Source of the DNA: Streptomyces sp. ISL-66
Lineage (GTDB): Bacteria; Actinomycetota; Actinomycetes; Streptomycetales; Streptomycetaceae
Direction of reading: 5' to 3'
Assembly: GCF_018614135.1 (NCBI RefSeq)
Contig: NZ_JAGGOW010000156.1
Location: 1-63,435 of the forward strand
Length of the DNA stretch: 63,435 nucleotides
In this document: positions 12,966 to 20,440 of the stretch, piece by piece
Layout of the letters: each line of letters begins with the position of its first letter
How positions within the stretch are numbered: position 1 is the stretch's first letter
Program-made: the position numbers and the translations under genes
Notes under the pieces: generated by a model
Databases searched by the model: none
Told to the model about the DNA's origin: nothing
What the model saw: only the letters and a program-made list of their open reading frames with translations

Positions 12966-13958
12966 TTACTTGTTCTCCTCGGTGCGGGCTGCGGTGGAGC
13001 TGGTGGTGACGGCGGGCTCGGAGCCTCCGAGCAGCAGGTACAGGACGGCCATGCGGATCGAGACGCCGTTGGCGACCTGCTCGACGACCGTGCAGCGGTC
13101 GGAGTCGGCGACCTCGGCGGTGATCTCCATGCCGCGGACCATCGGGCCGGGGTGCATCACGATGGCGTGCTCGGGCATCCGCGCCATGCGGGCGCCGTCC
13201 AGGCCGTAGCGGCGGGAGTATTCGCGCTCGGTCGGGAAGAAGGCGGCGTTCATCCGCTCGCGCTGCACGCGCAGCATCATCACGGCGTCGGACTTGGGCA
13301 GCACCTCGTCCAGGCTGTACGAGATCTCGCACGGCCAGGTCTCGACGCCGACCGGCACCAGGGTGGGCGGGGCGACCAGCGTGACCTCGGCGCCGAGGGT
13401 GTGCAGCAGGTGGACGTTGGAGCGGGCCACGCGGCTGTGCAGGACGTCGCCGACGATGGTGATCCGGCGGCCGTTCAGGTCCTTGCCGAGTCCCGCGTCC
13501 TTGCCGACGAGGCGGCGGCGCATGGTGAAGGCGTCGAGCAGGGCCTGGGTGGGGTGCTCGTGGGTGCCGTCGCCGGCGTTGATCACCGGAGCGTCGATCC
13601 AGCCGGAGGTCGCGAGCCGGTAGGGGGCGCCGGAGGCGTGGTGCCGGATGACGACCGCGTCGACGCCCATGGCCTCCAGGGTCTGGGCGGTGTCCTTGAG
13701 GGACTCGCCCTTGGAGACGCTGGAGCCCTTCGCCGCGAAGTTGATGACGTCGGCGGAGAGGCGCTTCTCGGCGGCTTCGAAGGAGATCCGGGTGCGGGTC
13801 GAGTCCTCGAAGAAGAGGTTGCAGATCGTGCGGCCGCGCAGGGTGGGCAGTTTCTTGATCGGCCGGTCGGCGACGCGGGCCATCTCCTCGGCGGTGTCGA
13901 GGATGAGGACGGCGTCGTCGCGCGTGAGGTCGGCGGCCGAGATGAGGTGGCGCTTCAT
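12966..13958 (-). CDS. pyrB: aspartate carbamoyltransferase, catalytic subunit
   Basis: Joins carbamoyl phosphate and aspartate, the committed pyrimidine step. The 330-residue protein has the carbamoyl-phosphate loop FFEDSTRTRISFE and the HP(T)Q motif in GDGTHEHPTQALLD. No regulatory pyrI is present, consistent with control by PyrR. It directly precedes pyrC with a 2-base gap, and is separated from pyrR by 120 bases. Confidence 0.97.
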   Translation of the reverse strand: MKRHLISAADLTRDDAVLILDTAEEMARVADRPIKKLPTLRGRTICNLFFEDSTRTRISFEAAEKRLSADVINFAAKGSSVSKGESLKDTAQTLEAMGVDAVVIRHHASGAPYRLATSGWIDAPVINAGDGTHEHPTQALLDAFTMRRRLVGKDAGLGKDLNGRRITIVGDVLHSRVARSNVHLLHTLGAEVTLVAPPTLVPVGVETWPCEISYSLDEVLPKSDAVMMLRVQRERMNAAFFPTEREYSRRYGLDGARMARMPEHAIVMHPGPMVRGMEITAEVADSDRCTVVEQVANGVSIRMAVLYLLLGGSEPAVTTSSTAARTEENK

Positions 13959-14078
13959 CCGGGTACTCCGTAAGTCGGGGAGGGCGGCCAGGCGTACTGG
14001 CCGGGGGTGCGGTGCGGCGGTGTTGGGGCAGGGCGGACTGCGGCGCGGACCCGCCTGGGGCCCGTTCGCGCGTACGGG

Positions 14079-14651
14079 CTAGTGCCCCGCCGCCCGGTCG
14101 GTCCGCTGGCCGAGCAATACGGCGTCCCGCCCGTCCTCCTCCTGGAGCTGGACCTGGACGTTCTCCCGCAGCGACGTGGGGAGGTTCTTACCGATGTAGT
14201 CGGCGCGGATCGGAAGTTCGCGGTGGCCGCGGTCGACGAGGACGGCGAGCTGCACGGCGCGGGGGCGGCCGATGTCGCCGAGGGCGTCGAGGGCGGCGCG
14301 GATGGTGCGGCCGGAGAAGAGAACGTCGTCGACGAGGACGACCAGGCGGCCGTCGATGTCGTCGCCGGGAATCTCGGTGCGGCCGATGGCACGGGCCGGC
14401 TTCATCCGCAGGTCGTCGCGGTACATGGTGATATCGAGGGAACCGACCGGGATCTTGGATCCGGTGATGTCTTCGAGCTTGGCCGCCAGCCGGCGGGCCA
14501 GGTACACACCGCGGGTGGGGATGCCGAGGAGCACCACGTCGTCGGCGCCCTTGGCGCGTTCGACGATTTCGTGGGCGATGCGGGTCAGAACCCGCGAGAT
14601 GTCCTGCGCGTCGAGAACGGGGCGCATGACACCGGACTGCTGAGTGTCCAT
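14079..14651 (-). CDS. pyrR: bifunctional pyr operon regulator / uracil phosphoribosyltransferase
   Basis: A UMP-responsive RNA-binding regulator of pyrimidine genes with phosphoribosyltransferase activity. The PRPP-binding motif LVVLVDDVLFSGRT is clear, together with the RNA-binding-face segment GSLDITMYRDDL and ADYIGKNLPTS. At 190 residues it is normal. The ATG is preceded by a complete Shine-Dalgarno sequence (AAGGAGGTCC), which fixes the start. That Shine-Dalgarno is part of a PyrR-binding hairpin, so the gene is probably autoregulated at translation initiation. It heads the pyrimidine operon and is divergent from bldD. Confidence 0.97.
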   Translation of the reverse strand: MDTQQSGVMRPVLDAQDISRVLTRIAHEIVERAKGADDVVLLGIPTRGVYLARRLAAKLEDITGSKIPVGSLDITMYRDDLRMKPARAIGRTEIPGDDIDGRLVVLVDDVLFSGRTIRAALDALGDIGRPRAVQLAVLVDRGHRELPIRADYIGKNLPTSLRENVQVQLQEEDGRDAVLLGQRTDRAAGH

Positions 14652-14661
14652 GAAAAGGACC

Positions 14662-14695
14662 TCCTTCTCCGCCTCACGGGACGGACCTTAAAGGA
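14662..14695 (-). promoter_or_regulatory. PyrR-binding loop occluding the pyrR Shine-Dalgarno sequence
   Basis: Read on the minus strand, an upper stem CCGUC / GGCGG closes the hexaloop CCGUGA (14669-14684). Together these match the PyrR-binding consensus UCCNGNGAGGYU (here UCCCGUGAGGCG). A purine-rich internal loop follows, then a lower stem UCCUU / AAGGA whose 3' arm is the core of the Shine-Dalgarno. The same arrangement is known for PyrR translational repression in Mycobacterium. UMP-bound PyrR should stabilise the hairpin and block initiation. Confidence 0.8.
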
Positions 14696-14762
14696 CGTCT
14701 GATGTACGTTTCCCAAGGTACCAGGGGGATTCCCGCGGCCCCGCACCGGGGCGGCCCAGGAC

Positions 14763-14776
14763 CCCTCTTAAGAGGG
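14763..14776. repeat. 14-bp perfect palindrome in the pyrR-bldD intergenic region
   Basis: CCCTCTTAAGAGGG is a perfect palindrome 20 bases upstream of the bldD -35 box. It may be an operator for either divergent gene; no regulator can be named. Confidence 0.4.
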
Positions 14777-14794
14777 CGTTGGAGACCATTCGGC

Positions 14795-14824
14795 TTGACG
14801 CATCCAAGTAACGCTGCGTAACCT
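14795..14824 (+). promoter_or_regulatory. bldD promoter
   Basis: TTGACG (14795-14800) and TAACCT (14819-14824) are separated by 18 bases, a good match to a vegetative (HrdB-type) promoter. The BldD box lies between and over them. The transcript would have a leader of about 85 bases. Confidence 0.65.
14808..14822. promoter_or_regulatory. BldD box (autoregulatory operator)
   Basis: GTAACGCTGCGTAAC matches every defined position of the 15-bp BldD consensus (nTnACnCWGnGTnAn) and overlaps the -10 box of the bldD promoter. BldD repression of its own promoter is established in S. coelicolor. An adjacent dyad, CTCACAGTGAG (14823-14833), could extend the site. Confidence 0.8.
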
Positions 14825-14916
14825 CACAGTGAGTTACCAGCCGCGCGGCGGAGCCGCACGTGGTCCATTAGTCACAGCGTCCATGTCGTCAAAGCGTCAC
14901 AGCGTCCGGGAGCGTT

Positions 14917-15417
14917 ATGTCCAGCGAATACGCCAAGCAGCTCGGGGCCAAGCTCCGTGCCATCCGCACCCAGCAGGGCCTTTCCCTCCACGGTGTCGAG
15001 GAGAAGTCCCAGGGCCGTTGGAAGGCCGTGGTGGTCGGTTCCTACGAGCGCGGGGACCGCGCCGTGACCGTCCAGCGCCTCGCCGAGCTGGCGGACTTCT
15101 ACGGGGTCCCGGTGCAGGAGCTCCTGCCGGGCACGACCCCCGGCGGCGCGGCCGAGCCGCCGCCGAAGCTGCGCCTCGACCTGGAGCGCCTGGCCCACGT
15201 ACCCGCGGAGAAGGCCGGCCCGCTGCAGCGTTACGCGGCGACCATCCAGAGCCAGCGCGGCGACTACAACGGCAAGGTGCTCTCGATCCGCCAGGACGAC
15301 CTGCGCACCCTCGCCGTCATCTACGACCAGTCCCCCTCGGTCCTGACCGAACAGCTGATCAGCTGGGGCGTGCTGGACGCGGACGCGCGCCGCGCGGTGG
15401 CGCACGAGGACATCTAG
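14917..15417 (+). CDS. bldD: developmental master repressor BldD
   Basis: A cyclic-di-GMP-controlled DNA-binding protein that holds Streptomyces in vegetative growth by repressing sporulation genes. The N-terminal XRE-type helix-turn-helix (about residues 8-70) includes GKLRAIRTQQGLSLHGVE-like and VVGSYERGDRAVTVQRL segments. The C-terminal domain has the tetrameric c-di-GMP-binding signature: R114-G-D116, an 8-residue spacer, then R125-Q-D-D128. The 166-residue sequence is nearly the same as I remember for S. coelicolor BldD. GGGAG precedes the ATG. It is divergent from pyrR and followed by a classic terminator. Confidence 0.98.
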   Translation: MSSEYAKQLGAKLRAIRTQQGLSLHGVEEKSQGRWKAVVVGSYERGDRAVTVQRLAELADFYGVPVQELLPGTTPGGAAEPPPKLRLDLERLAHVPAEKAGPLQRYAATIQSQRGDYNGKVLSIRQDDLRTLAVIYDQSPSVLTEQLISWGVLDADARRAVAHEDI

Positions 15418-15455
15418 TCCGGAGCAGTACCGGGCCCAGGCCCAGCAGAAACGTT

Positions 15456-15504
15456 ACCGGCGGGTGCCCGGGAGCCGAGAGGCCCCCGGCACCCGCCGGT
15501 TTTT
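15456..15504 (+). terminator. rho-independent terminator of bldD
   Basis: A 13-bp stem (15456-15468 / 15488-15500) is followed directly by a run of five T residues, 38 bases after the bldD stop codon. Confidence 0.9.
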
Positions 15505-15572
15505 CGCGTGCCCGTACGTGCCCGTACGAGGCCGCGGGGCGCATTCGCATCGCACATGGGGCCCGCACGAAC

Positions 15573-15617
15573 GAACGGAGGGCCCGCAGCGCCTCGGGCG
15601 CTGCGGGCCCTCCGTTC
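15573..15617 (-). terminator. 21-bp hairpin terminator of nusB
   Basis: A perfect 21-bp stem (15573-15593 / 15597-15617) with the loop TCG begins 31 bases downstream of the nusB stop. It is symmetrical and can act in both directions between convergent bldD and nusB. Confidence 0.88.
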
Positions 15618-15648
15618 CCGGTCGGCCGACGCGTGTCGGCCGGCCGGT

Positions 15649-16086
15649 TCAGCTCTCGCTGCGACGCAGCTTCGGCTTGAGGTCCTTGAAGCGGCCGAGC
15701 AGCCCGTTCACGAACGAGGGCGACTCGTCCGTGGAGAACTCCTTGGCCAGCTGGACGGCCTCGTCGATGGCCACGGCGTCCGGGGTACCGTCCCACCAGA
15801 TCAGCTCGTAGGCACCGAGACGCACGATGTTCCGGTCGACGACCGGCATGCGGTCGAGGTCCCAGTCCACGGCGTAGGTGGCGATCAGATCGTCGATGCG
15901 GTCCACCTTGTCGGCGTACCCCTCGACGAGTTCCATGGTGAACTCGTTCACCGAGGGCTGGCGGTCGGTGTCCGACCGCGAGTGGCGGATCCAGTCCGCG
16001 AGGACCTCGCGCACGGGGACCCCGCGCTGGTCGGCCTCGAAGAGGATCTGGAAAGCGCGCTTGCGCGCGTTGCTCCGGGCAGCCAC
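15649..16086 (-). CDS. nusB: transcription antitermination factor NusB
   Basis: RNA-binding all-helical protein that, with NusE, loads onto boxA of rRNA transcripts to prevent termination. The 145-residue protein begins AARSNARKRAFQILFEADQRG and has the core RNIVRLGAYELIWWDGTPDAVAIDEAVQLAKEFSTDESPSFVNGLLG. The GTG start lies two bases beyond the efp stop codon, an operon with efp. Confidence 0.96.
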   Translation of the reverse strand: MAARSNARKRAFQILFEADQRGVPVREVLADWIRHSRSDTDRQPSVNEFTMELVEGYADKVDRIDDLIATYAVDWDLDRMPVVDRNIVRLGAYELIWWDGTPDAVAIDEAVQLAKEFSTDESPSFVNGLLGRFKDLKPKLRRSES

Positions 16087-16088
16087 GG

Positions 16089-16655
16089 TTAGCTGTTCAC
16101 CCGGCCGAGGTAGTCGCTGGTGCGGGTGTCGACCTTGATCTTCTCGCCCGTCGTGACGAAGAGCGGGACCTGGATCTCGTAGCCCGTCTCCAGCGTCGCC
16201 GGCTTGGTGCCACCGGTGGAGCGGTCGCCCTGGACGCCCGGGTCCGTGTGCTCGATGGTGAGCTCGACGGCGGCCGGGAGCTCGACGTAGAGCACCTCGC
16301 CCTCGTGCTGGGCGACGGAGGCGGTGAAGCCCTCGATCAGGAAGTTGGCGGCGTCGCCGACGGCCTTGCGGTCGACCATCAGCTGGTCGAAGTCCTTCAT
16401 GTCCATGAAGACGAAGTAGTCGCCGTCCATGTACGAGAACTGCATGTCACGGCGGTCGATGGTGGCCGTCTCGACCTTCGTGCCGGCGTTGAACGTCTTG
16501 TCGACGACCTTGCCGGAGAGCACGTGCTTGAGCTTGGTGCGCACGAAGGCCGGGCCCTTGCCGGGCTTGACGTGCTGGAACTCGACGACGGACCAGAGCT
16601 GGCCACCGTCGAGCTTGAGCACCATGCCGTTCTTGAGGTCGTTCGTGGAAGCCAC
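16089..16655 (-). CDS. efp: translation elongation factor P
   Basis: Relieves ribosome stalling at polyproline by entering between the P and E sites. The 188-residue, three-domain protein has the tip loop PGKGP at residues 31-35 with lysine 33. The PGKGP loop is the actinobacterial type reported to work without lysine modification (established for Corynebacterium), and no modification gene is nearby. The GTG start is supported by AGGAGA nine bases upstream. It is followed at once by nusB. Confidence 0.97.
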   Translation of the reverse strand: MASTNDLKNGMVLKLDGGQLWSVVEFQHVKPGKGPAFVRTKLKHVLSGKVVDKTFNAGTKVETATIDRRDMQFSYMDGDYFVFMDMKDFDQLMVDRKAVGDAANFLIEGFTASVAQHEGEVLYVELPAAVELTIEHTDPGVQGDRSTGGTKPATLETGYEIQVPLFVTTGEKIKVDTRTSDYLGRVNS

Positions 16656-16714
16656 GGTTTGGGAATCTCCTGCACTGGAAGACCACGGATGCGCGCACGG
16701 GCCGCCGGGGCGGA

Positions 16715-17824
16715 CTAGAGCGCGAGCAGCTCCTTGGTCGTAATGGTGAGTAGCTCGGGACCGCCGTCCGCCTCGGGGCGCACGACGAGCGTGTCATCGA
16801 TCCGGACACCTCCCCGGCCGGGGAGGTGAACCCCCGGTTCGACGGTGACCGGCACGCAAGCGTCCAGTTTACCCATGGCCGTAGGTGCAAGCTGCGGCTC
16901 CTCGTCGATTTCGAGGCCGACTCCGTGTCCGGTCGACGCGGCGAGGGCCTCACCGTGACCTGCGGAGTCGAGTACGGAGCGGGCGGCGTGATCCACATCT
17001 CGGTACGCGGCCCCGGGCACTAGGGCCTCGCGGCCGGCCCGCTGGGCGGCGAAGACCAGGTCGTACAGCTCGATCTGCCAGTCGGCGGGGGTGGTTCCGA
17101 TGACGAAGGTGCGCCCGATCTCGCAGCGGTAGCCCCGGTAGTTGGCGCCGAGGCAGACGGAGAGGAAGTCGCCTTCCTCCACCCTGCGGTCGGAGGGACG
17201 GTGCCGGGAGTGGCCGGAGTGCGGGCCGGTGCCCACCGAGGTCGGGAAGGCCGGCCCGTCGGCGCCGTGGTCCACGAGGCGGCGCTCCAGCTCCAGGGCG
17301 AGGTGCCGCTCGGTGCGGCCCACCAGGATCGATTCCAGCAGCTCGCCGAGGGCCTGGTCGGCGATCTCGGCGGCGATCCGCAGGCAGGCGATCTCGTCCT
17401 CGTCCTTGACGAGGCGCTGCTGCTCGACGGCGGCCCCGAGGTCGGCCAGTCGCAGTCCGGGCGCCACGGAGCGCAGGGCGCGGTGCCGGCCGACGGTGAG
17501 GTGGTGTTCCTCGACGGCGAGGGAGTCGGCGCGTCCGGAGGCGGCCAGGTCGGCGGCCGCGACGGCGGGATCCGCGCCGGGGACGTCCAGCACGGAGAGC
17601 CGCAGGTGCTCGTCCAGCCTTCCCTCGTCGGCTTCACCGCTGGGCTGCCCGGCGCAGAACAGCATGTCCTCGCCGCCCGGACCGACCAGCAGGACGGCGC
17701 CCAGCGGCGACGCCCCGGAGAGGTAGCGGACGTTCGCCGGACGCGTGATGAGTGCGGCGGCGTTCCCGGCGGCCGCACAGCGGTCGCGAAGCAGGCCACG
17801 GCGGGCCGCGTACACGTCTGACAT
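16715..17824 (-). CDS. M24 (aminopeptidase P / creatinase-fold) family protein with altered metal ligands
   Basis: The 369-residue protein has a creatinase-type N-terminal domain (about 1-135) and a pita-bread M24 domain (about 140-365). The position next to efp fits the Xaa-Pro peptidases often found there. The five metal ligands of the family are normally Asp-Asp-His-Glu-Glu. Here alignment by motif gives Cys224 (SVCLGANYRGY), Glu235 (CEIGRTF), His300 (TGHGVGLEI), Glu329 (TVEPGVHLP) and Asp343 (GVRIDDTL). Three of five are changed, so ordinary dimetal peptidase activity is doubtful. It may be a modified enzyme or a binding protein. Upstream of efp by 59 bases, it is probably cotranscribed. 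Confidence 0.85.
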   Translation of the reverse strand: MSDVYAARRGLLRDRCAAAGNAAALITRPANVRYLSGASPLGAVLLVGPGGEDMLFCAGQPSGEADEGRLDEHLRLSVLDVPGADPAVAAADLAASGRADSLAVEEHHLTVGRHRALRSVAPGLRLADLGAAVEQQRLVKDEDEIACLRIAAEIADQALGELLESILVGRTERHLALELERRLVDHGADGPAFPTSVGTGPHSGHSRHRPSDRRVEEGDFLSVCLGANYRGYRCEIGRTFVIGTTPADWQIELYDLVFAAQRAGREALVPGAAYRDVDHAARSVLDSAGHGEALAASTGHGVGLEIDEEPQLAPTAMGKLDACVPVTVEPGVHLPGRGGVRIDDTLVVRPEADGGPELLTITTKELLAL

Positions 17825-17975
17825 GTTTCCGAGCCTACGAGCGCTCGGCGCATCCGGCCTGGTGAGCGCATCCGTACGAGGTCACGGGCCGGGCGGGGTC
17901 GGGGACCGGGCGGCACCGGTGCGGGGTCGGGGACCCGGCGTGCAGGCGGGAAGCGTGGCGCGGGTGGGGCCGGGC

Positions 17976-18725
17976 TCAGTGGGCCGGAGCGGAGATGGCG
18001 CGCGCCAGGGTCTCGTCGAGGGCGCGGGCGGTGCCCTCGACGTCCAGGTGGGAGTTGTCGATGATGGGCAGTCCGGAGCCGTACCAGCCCGCCATGCGGC
18101 CGTGGATCCGGGCGACTTCCTCGTCGGAGAGCCGCCGGTTGCCGGAGCGGGCGGCGTTGCGCTCCAGGACTATCTCCAGTCCGGGCAGCAGTACCACCGG
18201 CAGTAGGGCGGGCCCCACGTGGCGCTTCCACCCGCCGAGGCCGACGACCGGGCGGTCGGGGAACACGGCGTCGTCGAGGATGCAGGAGATCCCGTTGGCC
18301 AGGAAGTTGCGGGCCGCGAACCCGCAGGTGCGGCGGGCGAGGCGGTACTGGGCCTCGGAGTGGTCGTTCCAGCCGGCCTGCGGGTCGGCGAACCCCGAGC
18401 AGACCCATTCCCGTACGTCGTCCAGGCTGATGTGCGCGGTGGGGACGGGCCGGGTGGCCGCCCAGTGGCGGGCCACGGTGGTCTTGCCGGCGCCCGCGGG
18501 GCCGATGAGGAGCACGGCGAGGGTGGCCCCGCCCGTGCCCGCGACGGCGGGCGGCAGCGGGATGTGGCCGGTGGAGCCCTCCGGCGCCCCGGGGGCTCCC
18601 GGCGCGGGCACGGGCATGGGTGACACGGGCCAGCCCTGCCCCGGGGTCACCGGCGCCTGCGGGGGCGCCGCCGGGCGATGGCTCCCCGACGACTCCCAGC
18701 CCCCGCTCCCCACTCCGTGCTGCAT
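17976..18725 (-). CDS. P-loop NTPase, nucleoside/polynucleotide-kinase-like
   Basis: A 249-residue protein. A proline- and glycine-rich N-terminal tail of about 60 residues precedes an AAA_33/zeta-like kinase domain with Walker A GPAGAGKTT (about residues 75-83), followed by HISLDDVREWVCSGFADPQAGW. A likely lid region is RRLSDEEVARIHGRM, and the C-terminus runs LPIIDNSHLDVEGTARALDETLA. It probably phosphorylates a small molecule or acts as an ATPase; the substrate is unknown. I start at the ATG at 18725, which has no strong Shine-Dalgarno, and the frame is open to 18800. It lies between the aroB end and the M24 gene. Confidence 0.75.
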   Translation of the reverse strand: MQHGVGSGGWESSGSHRPAAPPQAPVTPGQGWPVSPMPVPAPGAPGAPEGSTGHIPLPPAVAGTGGATLAVLLIGPAGAGKTTVARHWAATRPVPTAHISLDDVREWVCSGFADPQAGWNDHSEAQYRLARRTCGFAARNFLANGISCILDDAVFPDRPVVGLGGWKRHVGPALLPVVLLPGLEIVLERNAARSGNRRLSDEEVARIHGRMAGWYGSGLPIIDNSHLDVEGTARALDETLARAISAPAH

Positions 18726-18821
18726 CCGCTGCCCAACCCCGTCTCGTTCCGGCACGACTGATGCGAGAACGTTATATGACCCCGGAGGTCCGGCGGTCAC
18801 GCGGTCACGCGGAGGCCCTGC

Positions 18822-19913
18822 TCAGGCCGTTACTTCACCGAACGCAGCCATGAGGACGGCCGGATCCGGGCCCTCCAGGACGGTCGGCTTGGCCAGCCCG
18901 TCCAGGACGATGAAGCGCAGCAGGTCGCCGCGGGACTTCTTGTCGAGCTTCATGGTCTCCAGCAGCTTGGGCCACTGGTCGCCGCGGTAGGTCAGCGGGA
19001 GGCCCACCGAGGCGAGCACTTCCTTGTGCCGGTCGGCCGTCGCGTCGTCGAGGCGGCCCGCCAGCCGGCCGAGCTCGGCCGCGAAGACCATGCCCACCGA
19101 GACGGCCGCTCCGTGCCGCCACTTGTAGCGCTCGTTCTTCTCGATGGCGTGCGCGAGGGTGTGCCCGTAGTTGAGGATCTCCCGCAGCCCCGACTCCTTG
19201 AGGTCGCTGGAGACCACGTCGGCCTTGACCTGGATGGAGCGGCAGATCAGCTCGGCCGTGTGCGGGCCGGCGGGCGTGCGCGCCGCCGCCGGGTCCGCCT
19301 CGATCAGGTCGAGGATCACCGGGTCGGAGATGAATCCGGCCTTGATGATCTCGGCGAGACCGCTGACGTAGTCGTTGACGGGCAGCGACTCCAGCGCCGC
19401 CAGGTCGCAGAGCACGCCGGTCGGCGGGTGGAAGGCGCCGACGAGGTTCTTGCCCTCGGCGGTGTTGATGCCGGTCTTGCCGCCGACGGCCGCGTCCACC
19501 ATCGCGAGGATGGTGGTCGGTACGGCGATCCAGCGCACGCCGCGCAGCCAGGAGGCCGCGACGAAGCCCGCGAGGTCGGTGGTGGCTCCCCCGCCGACGC
19601 CGACGATGACGTCGCTGCGGGTGAAGCCGGACTGCCCGAGGGCCTTCCAGCAGTACGCCGCCACCTCGATCGTCTTGGCCTCTTCGGCGTTCGGCACCTG
19701 GATCGCCACGGCCTCGTACCCCTGGGCGGCGAGGTCGTCGCGCAGGGCCTCACCGGTCGAGGCGAGCGCCTCGGGGTGGATGACGGCGACCCGCTGGGCC
19801 TTCGTACCGATCAGGGAGCCGAGCTCGCCGAGCAGCTGCTGGCCGACCAGCACGTCGTACGCGTCGTGCCCGGCGCTCGCGCCGACCTGGATCCGCGTCA
19901 CCTGATCTGTCAT
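18822..19913 (-). CDS. aroB: 3-dehydroquinate synthase
   Basis: Second enzyme of the shikimate pathway, NAD- and metal-dependent. The 363-residue protein has the NAD-binding VGVGGGATTDLAGFVAASWLRG and AVGGKTGINTAEGKNLVGAFHPP, the metal-binding E and H residues in the ESGLREILNYGHTLAHAIE segment, and WRHGAAVSVGM. Its ATG overlaps the aroK stop (ATGA). It ends the aroC-aroK-aroB unit. Confidence 0.98.
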   Translation of the reverse strand: MTDQVTRIQVGASAGHDAYDVLVGQQLLGELGSLIGTKAQRVAVIHPEALASTGEALRDDLAAQGYEAVAIQVPNAEEAKTIEVAAYCWKALGQSGFTRSDVIVGVGGGATTDLAGFVAASWLRGVRWIAVPTTILAMVDAAVGGKTGINTAEGKNLVGAFHPPTGVLCDLAALESLPVNDYVSGLAEIIKAGFISDPVILDLIEADPAAARTPAGPHTAELICRSIQVKADVVSSDLKESGLREILNYGHTLAHAIEKNERYKWRHGAAVSVGMVFAAELGRLAGRLDDATADRHKEVLASVGLPLTYRGDQWPKLLETMKLDKKSRGDLLRFIVLDGLAKPTVLEGPDPAVLMAAFGEVTA

Positions 19914-20440
19914 GCGTTCTTCAACTCCAGAGCGTCGAGGACCGCCTGTGCGACCTCTTCGGGGGTGCGGTCGTCGGTGGCCACCACGACGCGCGCGACT
20001 TCGGTGTACAGGGGGCGCCGGGCATCCATCAGCTCGCGCCACTTGCGGCGCGGGTTGACGGCGAGCAGCGGGCGCGCGGCCCCGAGGCCCACGCGCCGGA
20101 CGGCTTCCTCGACGTCCATCGAGAGGTAGACGACGGGCAGGCCGGCCAGCAGCTCGCGCGTCCCCTCGTCGAGGACGGCGCCGCCGCCGAGGGCGAGTAC
20201 CCCGTCGTGCCCGGCGACGGCGGCCGAGACGGCCTCCCGCTCGAGCTCGCGGAAGTACGGCTCGCCCTCGTCCACGAAGATGTCGGAGATCTCCCGGCCC
20301 TGGGCCGCGACGATGTCCGCGTCGGTGTCCCGGTAGGAGACTCCGAGCCGCCGCGCGATCAGCTCGCCCACGGTGGACTTGCCGGACCCCATGGGGCCCA
20401 CCAGGACGACCAGGGGTCCGGTGTGCGGGGTGGCGCTCAC
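19910..20440 (-). CDS. aroK: shikimate kinase
   Basis: Phosphorylates shikimate at the 3-position. The 176-residue protein has Walker A GPMGSGKST, the shikimate-binding RDTDADI, LALGGGAVLDE, and the lid arginine region ARPLL. The GTG start overlaps the aroC stop by four bases, and its own stop overlaps aroB, so the three are translationally coupled. Confidence 0.97.
   Translation of the reverse strand: MSATPHTGPLVVLVGPMGSGKSTVGELIARRLGVSYRDTDADIVAAQGREISDIFVDEGEPYFRELEREAVSAAVAGHDGVLALGGGAVLDEGTRELLAGLPVVYLSMDVEEAVRRVGLGAARPLLAVNPRRKWRELMDARRPLYTEVARVVVATDDRTPEEVAQAVLDALELKNA

Noticed and set aside
12964..13332. N-terminal extension of the pyrC frame
   Set aside because: The frame is open but overlaps pyrB, lacks family similarity and leaves the well-placed ATG at 12963 unused.
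17825..17975. GC-rich near-repeats (CGGGGTCGGGGACC) between the kinase-like and M24 genes
   Set aside because: Two imperfect copies in GC-rich sequence; no clear hairpin or operator could be supported.
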